Positions 19,014 through 29,054 of a stretch of 64,000 nt of DNA are shown here, one piece after another. Each line of letters starts with the position of its first letter. The stretch's first letter is position 1. The notes beneath the pieces were generated by a model that was not told the DNA's origin, made no database searches, and saw nothing but the letters and a program-made list of their open reading frames with translations. This DNA is from an uncultured Bacilli bacterium (GTDB lineage: Bacteria; Bacillota_I; Bacilli_A; RFN20; CAG-631). The position numbers were made by a program, and so were the translations under genes. Where the stretch lies: contig CAKPXF010000002.1 of assembly GCA_934201705.1 (NCBI GenBank), forward strand, positions 62,001-126,000. The letters are read 5' to 3'.

Positions 19014-21830
19014 ATGACAAAAAAAAGTATATTTATAAAATTGTTGCTTTTACCAATTGCTGTTAATACCATTACTAGTTGTAGCAACACAAATAGTCAA
19101 ATAGATAATAATAATCTTTCACTTTCCTATAAAAAAGAAAATGGAAAATACTATTTTGTATTAAAAAAAGATGGTAAAGAGTATAACACAAATAATACCT
19201 CAATAGGTGTTAGTTTTGATAAAAACGAATTTAGAACAGATTCACCAATATATACAAATTACGATGAAATTAAAAAAAATAACGGCGTGTTTATTGCTAA
19301 AGGAAGCATAACATCAAAAAATCATACAACTATTTCTTTTGCAGATTATTTTTCGCTTTTTGAAAACAAATTACAAGTTAATAGAACATTTAAAGTAACA
19401 AATGTTGGTGATGATTATGGCTTTATGGTTGAACAAAAGTGGAATGAAAATGATAAGGCCACAATATATGATTATGATTGGTTTGTTCCTGCAAGCTATT
19501 ATGTTACTGGAGCACATGATTTTTCTGAATCATCAACAAGAATGTATTTTGATGGCAATTCTATAGCTATACCTGCTGATGATGTATCGGTTTTACAAGT
19601 TAATTCTTTTAAAAATAATCATTGCTTTTCAATGCTTGATACAACAAAAGGGTATAGAGAAAATATTATTGAAGATAGATTTACAGATAGTGGACATTTA
19701 TATATTGATGAAAATATAAATATTCCTGGAATAGTTATTAATAACGAAGAAGAAAATATTTCATATGCTCATGTTTATCCAGCGTATACAAACAGAACAA
19801 AGGATTTATATATTTATAGGCTATTACCGGTAAAGGAAAATTTATCAAAAGAAATATCTTATAGCATTTCTCTTAATAATTATAATGACTACCAAACAAT
19901 GCAAGCTAATACATGGCGAGATGCTTATAAACAATTTGGATATGTAGATAAAAGATATGCCTTGAATGAAGTCTTTCAAACATTACTTGATTATGTAAAG
20001 AATTCATATAGTGATAAGAATGTTTGGGGAAATATTCCACAATATATGACTAAAGCAGATCATTACTTCCCAGATAGTGGTTTTTTATACAGAAATATTG
20101 ATTTGGCCTTAATGATGTTAAAATATGGAAGGAAAATAAATGATCAATCAATAATTGGCAACGCCTTTAAAGTAATAAATTATCAAATAGACAATGATAA
20201 AATTGACAGTCAAATGAGTGCATATGCAAGAGACAATTCGGTTTTTAAAAGAGTTTTATATGATGGGCTAGGCTCAGCTGTTGAATTATTAGCTTATGAA
20301 AAAAATGTAAAAGATGGCAATAAAGAATTAGTTGAAAAATTATATTCTTATATTGTTAAAAAAGCTAAACTATATGAAAATGATGATAGCTTAATGGCAT
20401 TAAACTTTTATTCTTTACTTTTTAAATATCAAAATATTTTACATTTAAATTATAAGAGTAAGGTGTTAAATCTCTTAGATATGGCTATTGAAAAAACAAA
20501 AGACTTTGGTGGATATTATGGAGCAATTGAAACAAATAATACTCGCTTGTCAAGCATGGAAGACTATATGATTATTTTAAGGGGTTTAGTTAATGGCTAT
20601 GAGTTAACAAACAATAAAAAATATCTAAATGAAGCCATAAGAATTGCAAATTACTTAGAAACATATCACGTTATTCAACCATTAAATTTAAATTTGATAG
20701 GTGCAACTGGAAATGAAGGATATCATTTAGGATTTATTGGAAATGAAAGGTTCTTAGGATATGGATATGATTTTAATAATACTAATCATGGTATTTTAGA
20801 TATCGCAACAACATCATCTACTATTGAATATTTAAAGTTATATCAATATACAAATGATTTACATTATTATGATTTCTTTGAATTAAAATTATATAATTCT
20901 TTGTTATATATTAATATGGGAGACAAAATAGGCTACATGGATGATGTTAATCATTCATCTGGAAAAGGCTATATGAATGAATTCGCAGGCAATTCAACTA
21001 TTAAATCAGGATATGCAGATGGAGGAATTAAAGGAGCCGTTCATGATTCAATAATTGGTTGGAATGTTTATGAAATACTAAGTTCTTTATTTTATTTAGA
21101 AAGTATTAATTATGATAAGTTAAATGATAATGAATTAATTCATGATTTATCCAAAAATAAGCTTATTGAAACTTCAACTAATGATTATACAAGCTATTAT
21201 ATGATAGATGATAATGATAAAACATATTATCATGCTAGCAATAATAGCGAATTAATAATAGATTTAAATGAATATTGTTACATAAAGAATATTGATTTAT
21301 TAGTAAATAATAAGGAAAATGTAAAAATCAGTGTTTCAAGTGATAAAAAAAATTATGTAGCATATGAAGAAAGTATTAATTCTATAAGATATGTCAAGCT
21401 TTCTATCAAAAAAGACACAAAAATATTTGAAGTAAAAATAAATGGAAGGCCGATGCTATATAAAACATTGAGTTATAATTCGACAATTATTAATGAAGAA
21501 GAATCAATGAATAAATGCATAGATCCTTCAAATTATGACACAATGTGGACTATAAAAAATGATAGTGAAACATTAATACTTGATTTAAATAATGAACACG
21601 ATATCTACCAAATAGCCTTAAAATTTAAAGACTTACAAAACTATAATTATTTAGTTGAATATTCAAGTGATAACGAAAACTATAAAACATATAGTGAAGA
21701 AAAATCTAACATAATAAAATTTGTCTATGTAGATGAAAAGTATGTAAAAGCAAGATATATAAGATTAACAATAAAAAACAATAATAAGTCAAATATATAT
21801 TTAGCTGATTTTAAAGTGATGGGGAATTAG
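19014..21830 (+). CDS. Large lipoprotein, probable (alpha/alpha)-barrel glycan enzyme with C-terminal discoidin-like domain
   Basis: A 938-residue lipoprotein (lipobox ITSC, Cys23). Residues 30-290 form a beta-sandwich-like region. About 300-720 is helical with repeated hairpins (RDAYKQFGYVDKRYALNEVFQTLLDYV, DYMIILRGLVNGYELTNNKKYL, ATTSSTIEYLKLYQYTND), like (alpha/alpha)6-barrel hydrolases or lyases. The last 200 residues look like one or two F5/8 C (discoidin/CBM32-like) binding domains (VKISVSSDKKNY...IRYVKLSI; YSSDNENYKTY...YIRLTIKN). No family with a known active site could be assigned. Its place between the binding protein and the GH43 gene suggests that it cleaves the polysaccharide outside the cell to feed the importer (inference). 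Confidence 0.6.
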   Translation: MTKKSIFIKLLLLPIAVNTITSCSNTNSQIDNNNLSLSYKKENGKYYFVLKKDGKEYNTNNTSIGVSFDKNEFRTDSPIYTNYDEIKKNNGVFIAKGSITSKNHTTISFADYFSLFENKLQVNRTFKVTNVGDDYGFMVEQKWNENDKATIYDYDWFVPASYYVTGAHDFSESSTRMYFDGNSIAIPADDVSVLQVNSFKNNHCFSMLDTTKGYRENIIEDRFTDSGHLYIDENINIPGIVINNEEENISYAHVYPAYTNRTKDLYIYRLLPVKENLSKEISYSISLNNYNDYQTMQANTWRDAYKQFGYVDKRYALNEVFQTLLDYVKNSYSDKNVWGNIPQYMTKADHYFPDSGFLYRNIDLALMMLKYGRKINDQSIIGNAFKVINYQIDNDKIDSQMSAYARDNSVFKRVLYDGLGSAVELLAYEKNVKDGNKELVEKLYSYIVKKAKLYENDDSLMALNFYSLLFKYQNILHLNYKSKVLNLLDMAIEKTKDFGGYYGAIETNNTRLSSMEDYMIILRGLVNGYELTNNKKYLNEAIRIANYLETYHVIQPLNLNLIGATGNEGYHLGFIGNERFLGYGYDFNNTNHGILDIATTSSTIEYLKLYQYTNDLHYYDFFELKLYNSLLYINMGDKIGYMDDVNHSSGKGYMNEFAGNSTIKSGYADGGIKGAVHDSIIGWNVYEILSSLFYLESINYDKLNDNELIHDLSKNKLIETSTNDYTSYYMIDDNDKTYYHASNNSELIIDLNEYCYIKNIDLLVNNKENVKISVSSDKKNYVAYEESINSIRYVKLSIKKDTKIFEVKINGRPMLYKTLSYNSTIINEEESMNKCIDPSNYDTMWTIKNDSETLILDLNNEHDIYQIALKFKDLQNYNYLVEYSSDNENYKTYSEEKSNIIKFVYVDEKYVKARYIRLTIKNNNKSNIYLADFKVMGN

Positions 21831-21831
21831 T

Positions 21832-22689
21832 ATGAAACTTAATGAAATTTATATGAGAGATCCTTTTATGTATATAGAGGATGGGATTGGTTATTTAATT
21901 GGAACCACTGATACAACTGCTTGGGGAGGAAAGGCATCAGGTTTTTTGGGCTATAAAACTAAAGATATGGAAAATTTTGAAGGTCCATATGTTTTGTTTT
22001 CAAATAATGACTCTTTTTGGGCAGATGAAAACTTTTGGGCTCCAGAACTTCATAAAATCGATGGTAAGTATTATATATTAGCATCATTTAAAAAGAAAGG
22101 AAAATGTAGAGCATCACAAGCATTAGTTTGCGATACTCCATTTGGAAAATATATTCCTTCAAAAAAGCCATTTACTCCAAGTAATCTTGAGTGTTTGGAT
22201 GCGACATTTTATAAAGAAAATAATGAATTTTACACTATTTTTTGTAATGAATGGACACAATGCAAGGATGGAAAGATATGCCTTGCTAAGTTGAATAAAG
22301 ATTTAACAGAAACATTTGATGTTAAAGAATTGTTTTCTGCTTCAAGTGCTTCATGGGCAATTCCATTTGGAACGAATAATGACTGCTATGTTACTGATGG
22401 GCCATTTATTTATAAAAGTGAAAAAGGAAGATTGTTTATGCTTTGGTCAAGTACTAGCGTAAATGGTTATGCAATTGGTTACTCATACTCTGATGATGGA
22501 ATTAATGGACCTTGGATTCATAGTGATAAAACATTGTATGATGGCAATGGTGGACATGGAATGATTTTTGAATTTAATGGTAAAAAATATTTAATAATTC
22601 ATTGTCCGAATTCACCATCACTAAGTGAAAGGCCATTAATTAAAGAAATCATAGAATCATCTAATTATTTATATTTAAAAGAAAACTAA
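21832..22689 (+). CDS. GH43 family glycoside hydrolase
   Basis: A 285-residue five-bladed beta-propeller enzyme without a signal peptide. Visible motifs are the N-terminal RDPFMY (general-base Asp), LDATFYKENNEFYTIFCNEW in the middle, TDGPFIY, and GGHGMIFEFNG near the end, the arrangement of GH43 proteins related to arabinanases and arabinofuranosidases. The more usual EGP is TDGP here; in this type the Glu of CNEW may be the acid. It starts 1 base after the previous stop. Together with GH42 it suggests an arabinose- and galactose-containing polymer as substrate (inference). A bidirectional terminator follows directly. Confidence 0.85.
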   Translation: MKLNEIYMRDPFMYIEDGIGYLIGTTDTTAWGGKASGFLGYKTKDMENFEGPYVLFSNNDSFWADENFWAPELHKIDGKYYILASFKKKGKCRASQALVCDTPFGKYIPSKKPFTPSNLECLDATFYKENNEFYTIFCNEWTQCKDGKICLAKLNKDLTETFDVKELFSASSASWAIPFGTNNDCYVTDGPFIYKSEKGRLFMLWSSTSVNGYAIGYSYSDDGINGPWIHSDKTLYDGNGGHGMIFEFNGKKYLIIHCPNSPSLSERPLIKEIIESSNYLYLKEN

Positions 22690-22724
22690 AATAAAGCCTC
22701 TGCTTAGATTGGAGGCTTTATTTA
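22690..22724. terminator. Bidirectional terminator between GH43 and miaA
   Basis: AATAAAGCCTC (22690-22700) pairs exactly with GAGGCTTTATT (22712-22722), with an 11-base loop and A/T runs on both sides. It ends the long plus-strand glycan operon and the minus-strand mutS-mutL-miaA operon. Confidence 0.85.
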
Positions 22725-23602
22725 TTATATAATTCAATAATTTTATTTAAAGCATTTTCATCATTACTTATCCAATTAACATCAAATTGGTTCTTAAACC
22801 AAGTATTTTGCCTTTTTGCATATTGATGAGTATGAATTTTCATTAATTCCTTAGCTTCATCTAAAGTAATTTCATTGTTTAAGTAGCTTCTTATTTCTTT
22901 AAAGCCAATAGCTTTTGTAGCTGTTGTCTTGTAAGGACAGTTTTTAATTTCAGCAATTAATCCTTCATCAAACATCATATCAATTCTTTTATCGATTCTT
23001 TCGTTTAAGATTTCTCTTGGTAAAGTTAAGCCAATAAGTAAGCAATCATAAAGCATTTTATGCTCTTGTGTAGCAATTATTTCAGATTTGGTTTTTCCAC
23101 TTTCTTTATATATGGCTATTGCTCTTATAATTCTACGTCTATTGTTTACATGGATTTCTTTAGCTGATAGTGGGTCAATGGTAGTTAAATAATCGTGTAG
23201 CTGTTGATTTGTATAATTTTGATATTCCTTTTCAATATCAATGTTAGTGGCTTGTTGCTCTTCAAAGTTATAATCATATAAAGCAGCTTTAATGTAAAGG
23301 CCACTGCCACCAACAATTATAGGCACCTTATTTTTACTTAAAACCAAATCAATAACTTGACGAATGTTTTTTTGGTATTCTTGTACGCTATAATTTTCAT
23401 TTACATCCTTAAAGTCAAGAAGATGATGAACTACTCCTTGCTTTTCCTCTTCTTTAATTTTATCAGTTACAATATTTAATCCCTTATAGACTTGTAAGGC
23501 ATCTCCATTTATTATCTCACCATCTAGTTTTTTAGCAAGCTTAATTGAAATGGCAGTTTTTCCAACTGCAGTTTGTCCAACTATTACAATTATTTTTTTC
23601 AT
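22718..23602 (-). CDS. miaA: tRNA dimethylallyltransferase MiaA
   Basis: Adds an isopentenyl group to A37 of tRNAs that read UNN codons. The 294-residue protein begins with the P-loop GQTAVGKT (8-15), followed by the substrate loop GDALQVYKGLNIVTDKI, VVHHLLD, VGGSGLYIKAALYDY, and NNRRRIIRAIAIY, all of this family; it ends in the tRNA-contacting helices with HQYAKRQNTWFKNQ. An AAAAGGG site sits within the end of mutL, 2 bases separate the genes, and the order mutS-mutL-miaA is common in Firmicutes. Confidence 0.97.
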   Translation of the reverse strand: MKKIIVIVGQTAVGKTAISIKLAKKLDGEIINGDALQVYKGLNIVTDKIKEEEKQGVVHHLLDFKDVNENYSVQEYQKNIRQVIDLVLSKNKVPIIVGGSGLYIKAALYDYNFEEQQATNIDIEKEYQNYTNQQLHDYLTTIDPLSAKEIHVNNRRRIIRAIAIYKESGKTKSEIIATQEHKMLYDCLLIGLTLPREILNERIDKRIDMMFDEGLIAEIKNCPYKTTATKAIGFKEIRSYLNNEITLDEAKELMKIHTHQYAKRQNTWFKNQFDVNWISNDENALNKIIELYNK

Positions 23603-23603
23603 A

Positions 23604-25349
23604 TTACGCCCTTTTAAAGAATTTTTCTAATTCATATTTAGTATATTTAATCATTGTAGGTCTACCATGTGGACAAGTATATGGATCCTTGCATTTAAAT
23701 AAATCCTTAATAATTATTTCCATTTCATGAGTTGTCAAAAAAGTATTTCCTTTTAATGATGCTTTACATGCAGCAGTAGCAATTGCATAATCAGTTAATA
23801 GATTATTATCAATTCTTCTATTATTTAGTATTTGACTTATGACATCATCAATATAAACCTTTAAATCAATTCTATTAAAGTAATAAGGAATAGTAGTTAT
23901 TTTTATAGAATTATTTCCAAAGGGTTCAGCATTTATATGTAATGATAAAAGCAAAGGCAAATATTCATTAATTATTTCAAAATCAGCATTTGAAAAATCT
24001 ATTACTAATGGTACAAGTAAGTCAACATTATTACTAGGTTCTTTAAATAACTTTTGATATTTTTCATATCTTACTCTTTCTTGCGCAGCATGTTGATCAA
24101 CCAAAATAAAGCCATCTTTATTTTGAGCGATTATATATGTTCCATGAATTTGACCGATTATTTCATACTCAAAGTGATTTTCCACTTCTTCATCAAATTT
24201 AATAGTTTCTTGAACTATTTTAGTTGGCTGATAAGGTGTTTCTTCTTCGCTTACAATATTAACTTCTTCATTGAAAAGATCATTATTAATAGTAGAAAAC
24301 ATTTCCTTATTTGCAACTTGAGGGATTTTATTAGTATTAATTTCTTGATTAATAATAAGATTTGCATTTTTTAAGGCATTGCTAATAGTACTTTTAATAA
24401 GTTCTTTTAGTTCACTTTCCTTAGAAATTCTTATTTCTTGCTTTGTTGGATGAACATTGACATCAAGTAATGTTGAATCAGTTTCAATATACAAAACAGT
24501 ATAAGGATATCTATTTTCAAATAAAAATTCATGATATCCTTCAATTACACAATCAGATAATATTTTATTTCTAACGCTTCTTTTATTAACAAATGTATTA
24601 ATAGAATAACGATTTGATTTAGAAATTTTAATATTACTTGTATAGCCATAAACCCTGAAATCATTATTTTCTTTTTCAAAATAAATCATATTTTTAGCAA
24701 TTTCTAAACCATATATTTCAGAAATAATTTCAATAATATCATTTCTACCTGATGTTTTAAAAATTAATTTGCCATTACTAGTTAAAGAAAAAGAAATACT
24801 AGGATTAGCAAGAGCTAATTTATTAACAACATCAATAATGAATGAAAGCTCACTTTTATCTGATTTTAAGTATTTTAATCTGGCTGGAGTGTTATAAAAC
24901 AATTCTTCAACGACAATATCTGTCCCTTTATTTGTAGCACAAGGACTAATTTCAACAACGTTTGAATTCAAGCAATATAGCATTGTTCCAACCTGACTAT
25001 CCTCTTCTTTAGTTTTTAAGGTAAATTTACTAACTGAAGAAATTGCACTTAAAGCTTCACCGCGAAAGCCCATTGTTTTAATAGCAAACAAATCTTGGTC
25101 AAAATGAATTTTACTAGTTGCATGTCGCTTAATAGACAAAATAGCGTCGTCCCTTGACATACCAACACCATTGTCTTTAATTTCTATTAATGTTCTTCCA
25201 CCATCAACTAAGAAAACATCAATTTTATTAGCTTTAGCATCTATCGAGTTTTCAACTAATTCTTTAACAACTGACCCTGGTCGTTCAACAACTTCTCCAG
25301 CGGCAATTTTATCTGCAAGAGAAGCATCTAATATATTAATTCTATTCAT
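23604..25349 (-). CDS. mutL: DNA mismatch repair protein MutL
   Basis: Coordinates strand-specific mismatch repair after MutS binding. The GHKL ATPase half shows ELVENSIDA, DNGVGM, KTMGFRGEALSAIS and NKGTDIVVEELFYNTPAR. The C-terminal half keeps the endonuclease motif DQHAAQERVRYE, plus ACKASLKG and a final CPHGRPTMI, so it should be a nicking-type MutL as in methyl-independent Firmicutes. 581 residues is slightly short for the family, mainly in the linker. GGAGGG precedes the ATG, which overlaps the mutS stop (TAATG). Confidence 0.97.
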   Translation of the reverse strand: MNRINILDASLADKIAAGEVVERPGSVVKELVENSIDAKANKIDVFLVDGGRTLIEIKDNGVGMSRDDAILSIKRHATSKIHFDQDLFAIKTMGFRGEALSAISSVSKFTLKTKEEDSQVGTMLYCLNSNVVEISPCATNKGTDIVVEELFYNTPARLKYLKSDKSELSFIIDVVNKLALANPSISFSLTSNGKLIFKTSGRNDIIEIISEIYGLEIAKNMIYFEKENNDFRVYGYTSNIKISKSNRYSINTFVNKRSVRNKILSDCVIEGYHEFLFENRYPYTVLYIETDSTLLDVNVHPTKQEIRISKESELKELIKSTISNALKNANLIINQEINTNKIPQVANKEMFSTINNDLFNEEVNIVSEEETPYQPTKIVQETIKFDEEVENHFEYEIIGQIHGTYIIAQNKDGFILVDQHAAQERVRYEKYQKLFKEPSNNVDLLVPLVIDFSNADFEIINEYLPLLLSLHINAEPFGNNSIKITTIPYYFNRIDLKVYIDDVISQILNNRRIDNNLLTDYAIATAACKASLKGNTFLTTHEMEIIIKDLFKCKDPYTCPHGRPTMIKYTKYELEKFFKRA

Positions 25350-27892
25350 TATTTGCTCCCTCCATCGACCTTACGCTTCAACTCAAATAAATAAGTTAAG
25401 GCTTCAAGAGGAGTCATTTCTAAAGGATTCATCTTCTTTAATTCATTTACATATTCAGGCTCTTTAATGACTTCTTTTGTCTTTATTGGATTAGTATTAA
25501 CAATAACGTTGCCATTACTTTCTTTAATCTCTAAAATTTCTTTAGCTCTTTTTAATAATTCATCAGGTAAATGAGCTAAACGTGCAACATTAATACCATA
25601 TGATTTATTAGTAGCACCTAAAACCATTTTGTATAAAAATGTAACATCGTCATCATTTTCAACAACAGCCGCATGAAGATTAACTAATCCTTTAATACTA
25701 TTTGATAGAGCTGTTAATTCATGATAATGTGTTGAAAATAAAGTGATAGCTTTCTTTTTATCACAAATGTATTCAATTATTGCTTGAGCTAGAGCCATAC
25801 CATCAAATGTTGCTGTACCGCGGCCCACTTCATCAAATAAAATAAGTGAGTGCTCGCTACTATGCTGTAAGGCATAATTAACCTCATTCATTTCAATCAT
25901 AAATGTAGATTGACCAGATATTAAGTCATCGCTAGCGCCAATACGAGTAAATATACCATCAAATACTGGAAGGCAGGCACTATCTGCGGCAACAAAGCAT
26001 CCTATTTGAGCCATAATTGAAGCTAGTGCAACTTGTTTCATAAATGTTGATTTTCCACCCATATTAGGACCAGATATTAATATAAAATGTTCATTATCAT
26101 TAATTGTAACATCATTTGGTACATAAGTGTTTAATTTATTAATAGCTTCCATTACAGGATGACGGCCGTTTTTTACCTCTAAGGTATTATTGGTATTAAA
26201 TGTTGGCCGAACATAATGATTTAATGATGATACTTCAGCAAAAGAAACCATAACGTCAATAAATGAAATAACATCAGCGACCTCTTGAATTTGCTTCGTT
26301 AATGTTTTTATGTAATTCCTTAAATCGTTAAATAATTCATATTCCAAAGCCATTATTTTATCATCAGCAGATAAAATAAATTTTTCTTTTTCTTTTAATT
26401 CTGGAGTTATAAATCTTTCAGAATTTGTTGTTGTTTGTTTTCTAATATAGTTATATTCATCCTTAATTAATGGTAAAAAGGAATTAGTAACCTCAATATA
26501 ATAGCCAAACACCTTATTAAAGCCAATTTTTAAATTTTTAATGCCAGTTTTTTCCCTTTCACTATTTTCAAGATTAGCTATGTAATTTTTACCATCCTTA
26601 GATGCAAATTTTAAATCGTCAAGTTGTGAATCATAGTTATCCTTTATCATTCCACCTTCTTTAACACTAAGTGGCGGATTTTCAACTATAGCATTTTCAA
26701 GCTTATTTGTCATTTCACTTAAACAATTAATTTTATTTGCTAAAGAAGTTAAATTAATTTTATTTAATGATTCTTTAATATCAGGCATTACAACAAATGA
26801 TTTTTTTAATTGTAATAAATCACGAGCATTAGCATTACCATATGATATTTTAGCAATTAATCTTTCTAAGTCATAAACCTCATCTAATTGATTTATTAAT
26901 TCTTGTCTTACTAAATAATTGTTTGATAGTATTTCAACAATATCTAATCTTTCATTTATTTCATCAACATTACATAGCGGCTTAATAATGAATTTTTTTA
27001 AAAGTCTTGCTCCCATAGCGGTTTTACTTTTATCTAAAAGCCAAAATAATGAACCATAGCGATCATCACTTTTAATAGTACGAGTAAGTTCAAGATTTAA
27101 TGTTGAATTGCTATCAAGCTGCATAAATTCGCTATTTTTAACAACATTAGCAACCTTTAAATATTCAATTGTTCTTTTTTGAGTGTTGGTTAGATAATAT
27201 ATTAATTTCGAAATAGAATTTGCTTGTCTAATATCTTTTATTTTGCTAGTAATTTCATATATTTCAAGTGGCATTGCCTCATCTTCTGATACTGTCATAA
27301 AGATGTTCATATGCTTATTGATTACAGCTTGATATATGTTTTTAAAAGCTTCAGTTGTAACTAATTCTTTTACTTCTAAAGCTTTCAATTCGTTAATTAA
27401 TAAAATAATGTCATGCTCAACATTAACGACATTCAATTCACCAGTTGATAAATCACAATATGCAAGAGTGTAAAAATTAGTATAATCATCAACGTATGCA
27501 ATATAGTTGTTATCCTTTTCCTTTAAGCCAATATTAATTAAAGTTCCAGGAGTTATAATTTGAATTACGTCACGTTTGACTAATTTATTTTTGCTTAATG
27601 CAGGATCCTCTAGTTGCTCAACAATACCAACCTTATAGCCATTTTTTATTAATGTTTCAATATATGAATTAATAGCATGATATGGTACACCACACATTGG
27701 AATTTTATCTTCAACCCCGGCATTTTTACCAGTTAAAACCAGCTCTAAAACCTTTGAAGCAATTTTTGCATCTTCAAAAAATAATTCATAAAAATCCCCT
27801 AGCCTAAAAAGGATTAAAGTGTCAGGATAATCCTTTTTAATTTCTAAATATTGCATTATCATAGGAGAGTATTTCGTATTTGTATCACCCAT
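25349..27892 (-). CDS. mutS: DNA mismatch repair protein MutS
   Basis: Recognises mismatches and recruits MutL. The mismatch-binding FYELF motif lies at the N-terminus (RLGDFYELFFEDA). The ATPase has GPNMGGKSTFMKQVA (Walker A), the ST-rich signature DDLISGQSTFMIEM, LILFDEVGRGTATFDG (Walker B) and the H-loop FSTHYHELTAL. GAGGTG (27906-27901) lies 8 bases from the ATG at 27892 and only 2 from the ATG at 27898, so the downstream start is preferred. First gene of the mutS-mutL-miaA operon, transcribed away from tsaE. Confidence 0.97.
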   Translation of the reverse strand: MGDTNTKYSPMIMQYLEIKKDYPDTLILFRLGDFYELFFEDAKIASKVLELVLTGKNAGVEDKIPMCGVPYHAINSYIETLIKNGYKVGIVEQLEDPALSKNKLVKRDVIQIITPGTLINIGLKEKDNNYIAYVDDYTNFYTLAYCDLSTGELNVVNVEHDIILLINELKALEVKELVTTEAFKNIYQAVINKHMNIFMTVSEDEAMPLEIYEITSKIKDIRQANSISKLIYYLTNTQKRTIEYLKVANVVKNSEFMQLDSNSTLNLELTRTIKSDDRYGSLFWLLDKSKTAMGARLLKKFIIKPLCNVDEINERLDIVEILSNNYLVRQELINQLDEVYDLERLIAKISYGNANARDLLQLKKSFVVMPDIKESLNKINLTSLANKINCLSEMTNKLENAIVENPPLSVKEGGMIKDNYDSQLDDLKFASKDGKNYIANLENSEREKTGIKNLKIGFNKVFGYYIEVTNSFLPLIKDEYNYIRKQTTTNSERFITPELKEKEKFILSADDKIMALEYELFNDLRNYIKTLTKQIQEVADVISFIDVMVSFAEVSSLNHYVRPTFNTNNTLEVKNGRHPVMEAINKLNTYVPNDVTINDNEHFILISGPNMGGKSTFMKQVALASIMAQIGCFVAADSACLPVFDGIFTRIGASDDLISGQSTFMIEMNEVNYALQHSSEHSLILFDEVGRGTATFDGMALAQAIIEYICDKKKAITLFSTHYHELTALSNSIKGLVNLHAAVVENDDDVTFLYKMVLGATNKSYGINVARLAHLPDELLKRAKEILEIKESNGNVIVNTNPIKTKEVIKEPEYVNELKKMNPLEMTPLEALTYLFELKRKVDGGSK

Positions 27893-28020
27893 AAACATAT
27901 CACCTCGTGAATTATATATAATTTTAACATAAATTTGAAATAAAAAAAATAATAAAAAGTATTACTTTTTACTTTTTAATTTATTAGTAAAGTGGTAAAA
28001 TTAACAAAGAAGGTGGTTAA

Positions 28021-28476
28021 ATGGTACTTAAAAGTAAAAACGATAAGCAAACATATGAATTTGCAAGTTTATTAGCTAAATATATTAAAGGTGGCGACAT
28101 CATTTTTTTAAATGGTGATTTGGGCGCGGGAAAAACCACCCTTGTTAAAGGCTTTGCTAAGGCTAAAAATGTTAAACAAACTGTTACTAGTCCAACATTT
28201 ACTTTACTTAAAACATATAAAACTGATTCCTATACTATTGTTCATGTTGATGCTTATAGGCTTGAAGGAGCATCATTTTATGAACTTGAGGATTATTTAA
28301 CTAATGATAATGTTATTTTTATTGAATGGTCAAATTGCTTAACAAATATTGATACATTTAAAGATCATTTAGAAATTAAAATTAAGTATTTAAGTAAAAA
28401 TCAAAGGGAATTTGAAATTATTCCTTATGGAAAAAGATATGAAGAATTAGTTAAGGAGATGTTTAAAAATGAATAG
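28021..28476 (+). CDS. tsaE: tRNA threonylcarbamoyladenosine biosynthesis ATPase TsaE
   Basis: ATPase of the TsaBDE complex that makes t6A37 in tRNAs reading ANN codons. The 151-residue protein has the Walker A GDLGAGKTTLVKGF, the TSPTFTLLKTY motif, and HVDAYRLE...FIEWSN, all diagnostic. A GAAGGTGG site precedes the ATG. The gene overlaps tsaB by 8 bases and heads the tsaE-tsaB-rimI-tsaD operon, which collects most of the t6A machinery plus an acetyltransferase. Confidence 0.97.
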   Translation: MVLKSKNDKQTYEFASLLAKYIKGGDIIFLNGDLGAGKTTLVKGFAKAKNVKQTVTSPTFTLLKTYKTDSYTIVHVDAYRLEGASFYELEDYLTNDNVIFIEWSNCLTNIDTFKDHLEIKIKYLSKNQREFEIIPYGKRYEELVKEMFKNE

Positions 28477-29053
28477 TCTATATATTGATACTTCAACAAA
28501 ATATTTATGTATCGGAATAGCAATAAATCATAAATTAGTTTATAAATATCAAAACGTTGCTATAAAAATGCAATCAGAATTAACTATTCCAGTTTTAAAA
28601 GAAGCCTTAAATGAAAGCAAATTGACATTACATGATATTAATGAAATAGTAGTAACAATAGGCCCTGGATCATTTACAGGAATTAGAATTGGAATGTGTA
28701 TTGCTAAGGTTTTAGCTTCAATTGGAAAAATTCCTCTTAAAGCGATATCATCTTTAAATGCTTATGCAAATAAAGGAAAAAAGATTGTTATATTAGATGC
28801 TAAGGCTAATAGAGCATATTTAGGTATATATAATGACAATGCTAAGGTTATAGATGAATGTGTTGTAACAATTGAAGAACTCAAGGAAATTGTAAAGAAA
28901 TATCAAGATTATGATGTTGTTTTAGATACTTTTTTATTAAATTTACCAGAAAGTGAAATTGATGTTTTAGAGAATATGAATAGAATTAGTATAAATATAC
29001 AATGTGTTAATGACGTTGATGGATTAGTTCCAATTTATTTAAAGGATAGATAA
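28469..29053 (+). CDS. tsaB: t6A biosynthesis protein TsaB
   Basis: Non-catalytic ASKHA-fold partner of TsaD. N-terminal YIDTSTKYLCIGI, then TIGPGSFTGIRIGMCIAKVLA, the typical TsaB signature, and VILDAKANRAYLG. At 194 residues it is shorter than the usual 220-240; the C-terminal part is reduced but the end (VDGLVPIYLKDR) is normal, so it looks complete. An AAGGAG site lies in the end of tsaE. Confidence 0.95.
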   Translation: MNSLYIDTSTKYLCIGIAINHKLVYKYQNVAIKMQSELTIPVLKEALNESKLTLHDINEIVVTIGPGSFTGIRIGMCIAKVLASIGKIPLKAISSLNAYANKGKKIVILDAKANRAYLGIYNDNAKVIDECVVTIEELKEIVKKYQDYDVVLDTFLLNLPESEIDVLENMNRISINIQCVNDVDGLVPIYLKDR

Positions 29054-29054
29054 A

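Noticed and set aside
21832..22689. GH43 protein lacking the usual EGP catalytic motif (TDGP instead), suggesting inactivity
   Set aside because: As I recall the family, a group of GH43 enzymes with TDGP and a C-[HN]-E-W glutamate is common; the other motifs are intact, so this is likely normal for its subgroup.
25349..27898. ATG at 27898 as the mutS start
   Set aside because: The ribosome site would be only 2 bases away; the ATG at 27892 has an 8-base gap and begins a normal MutS N-terminus.
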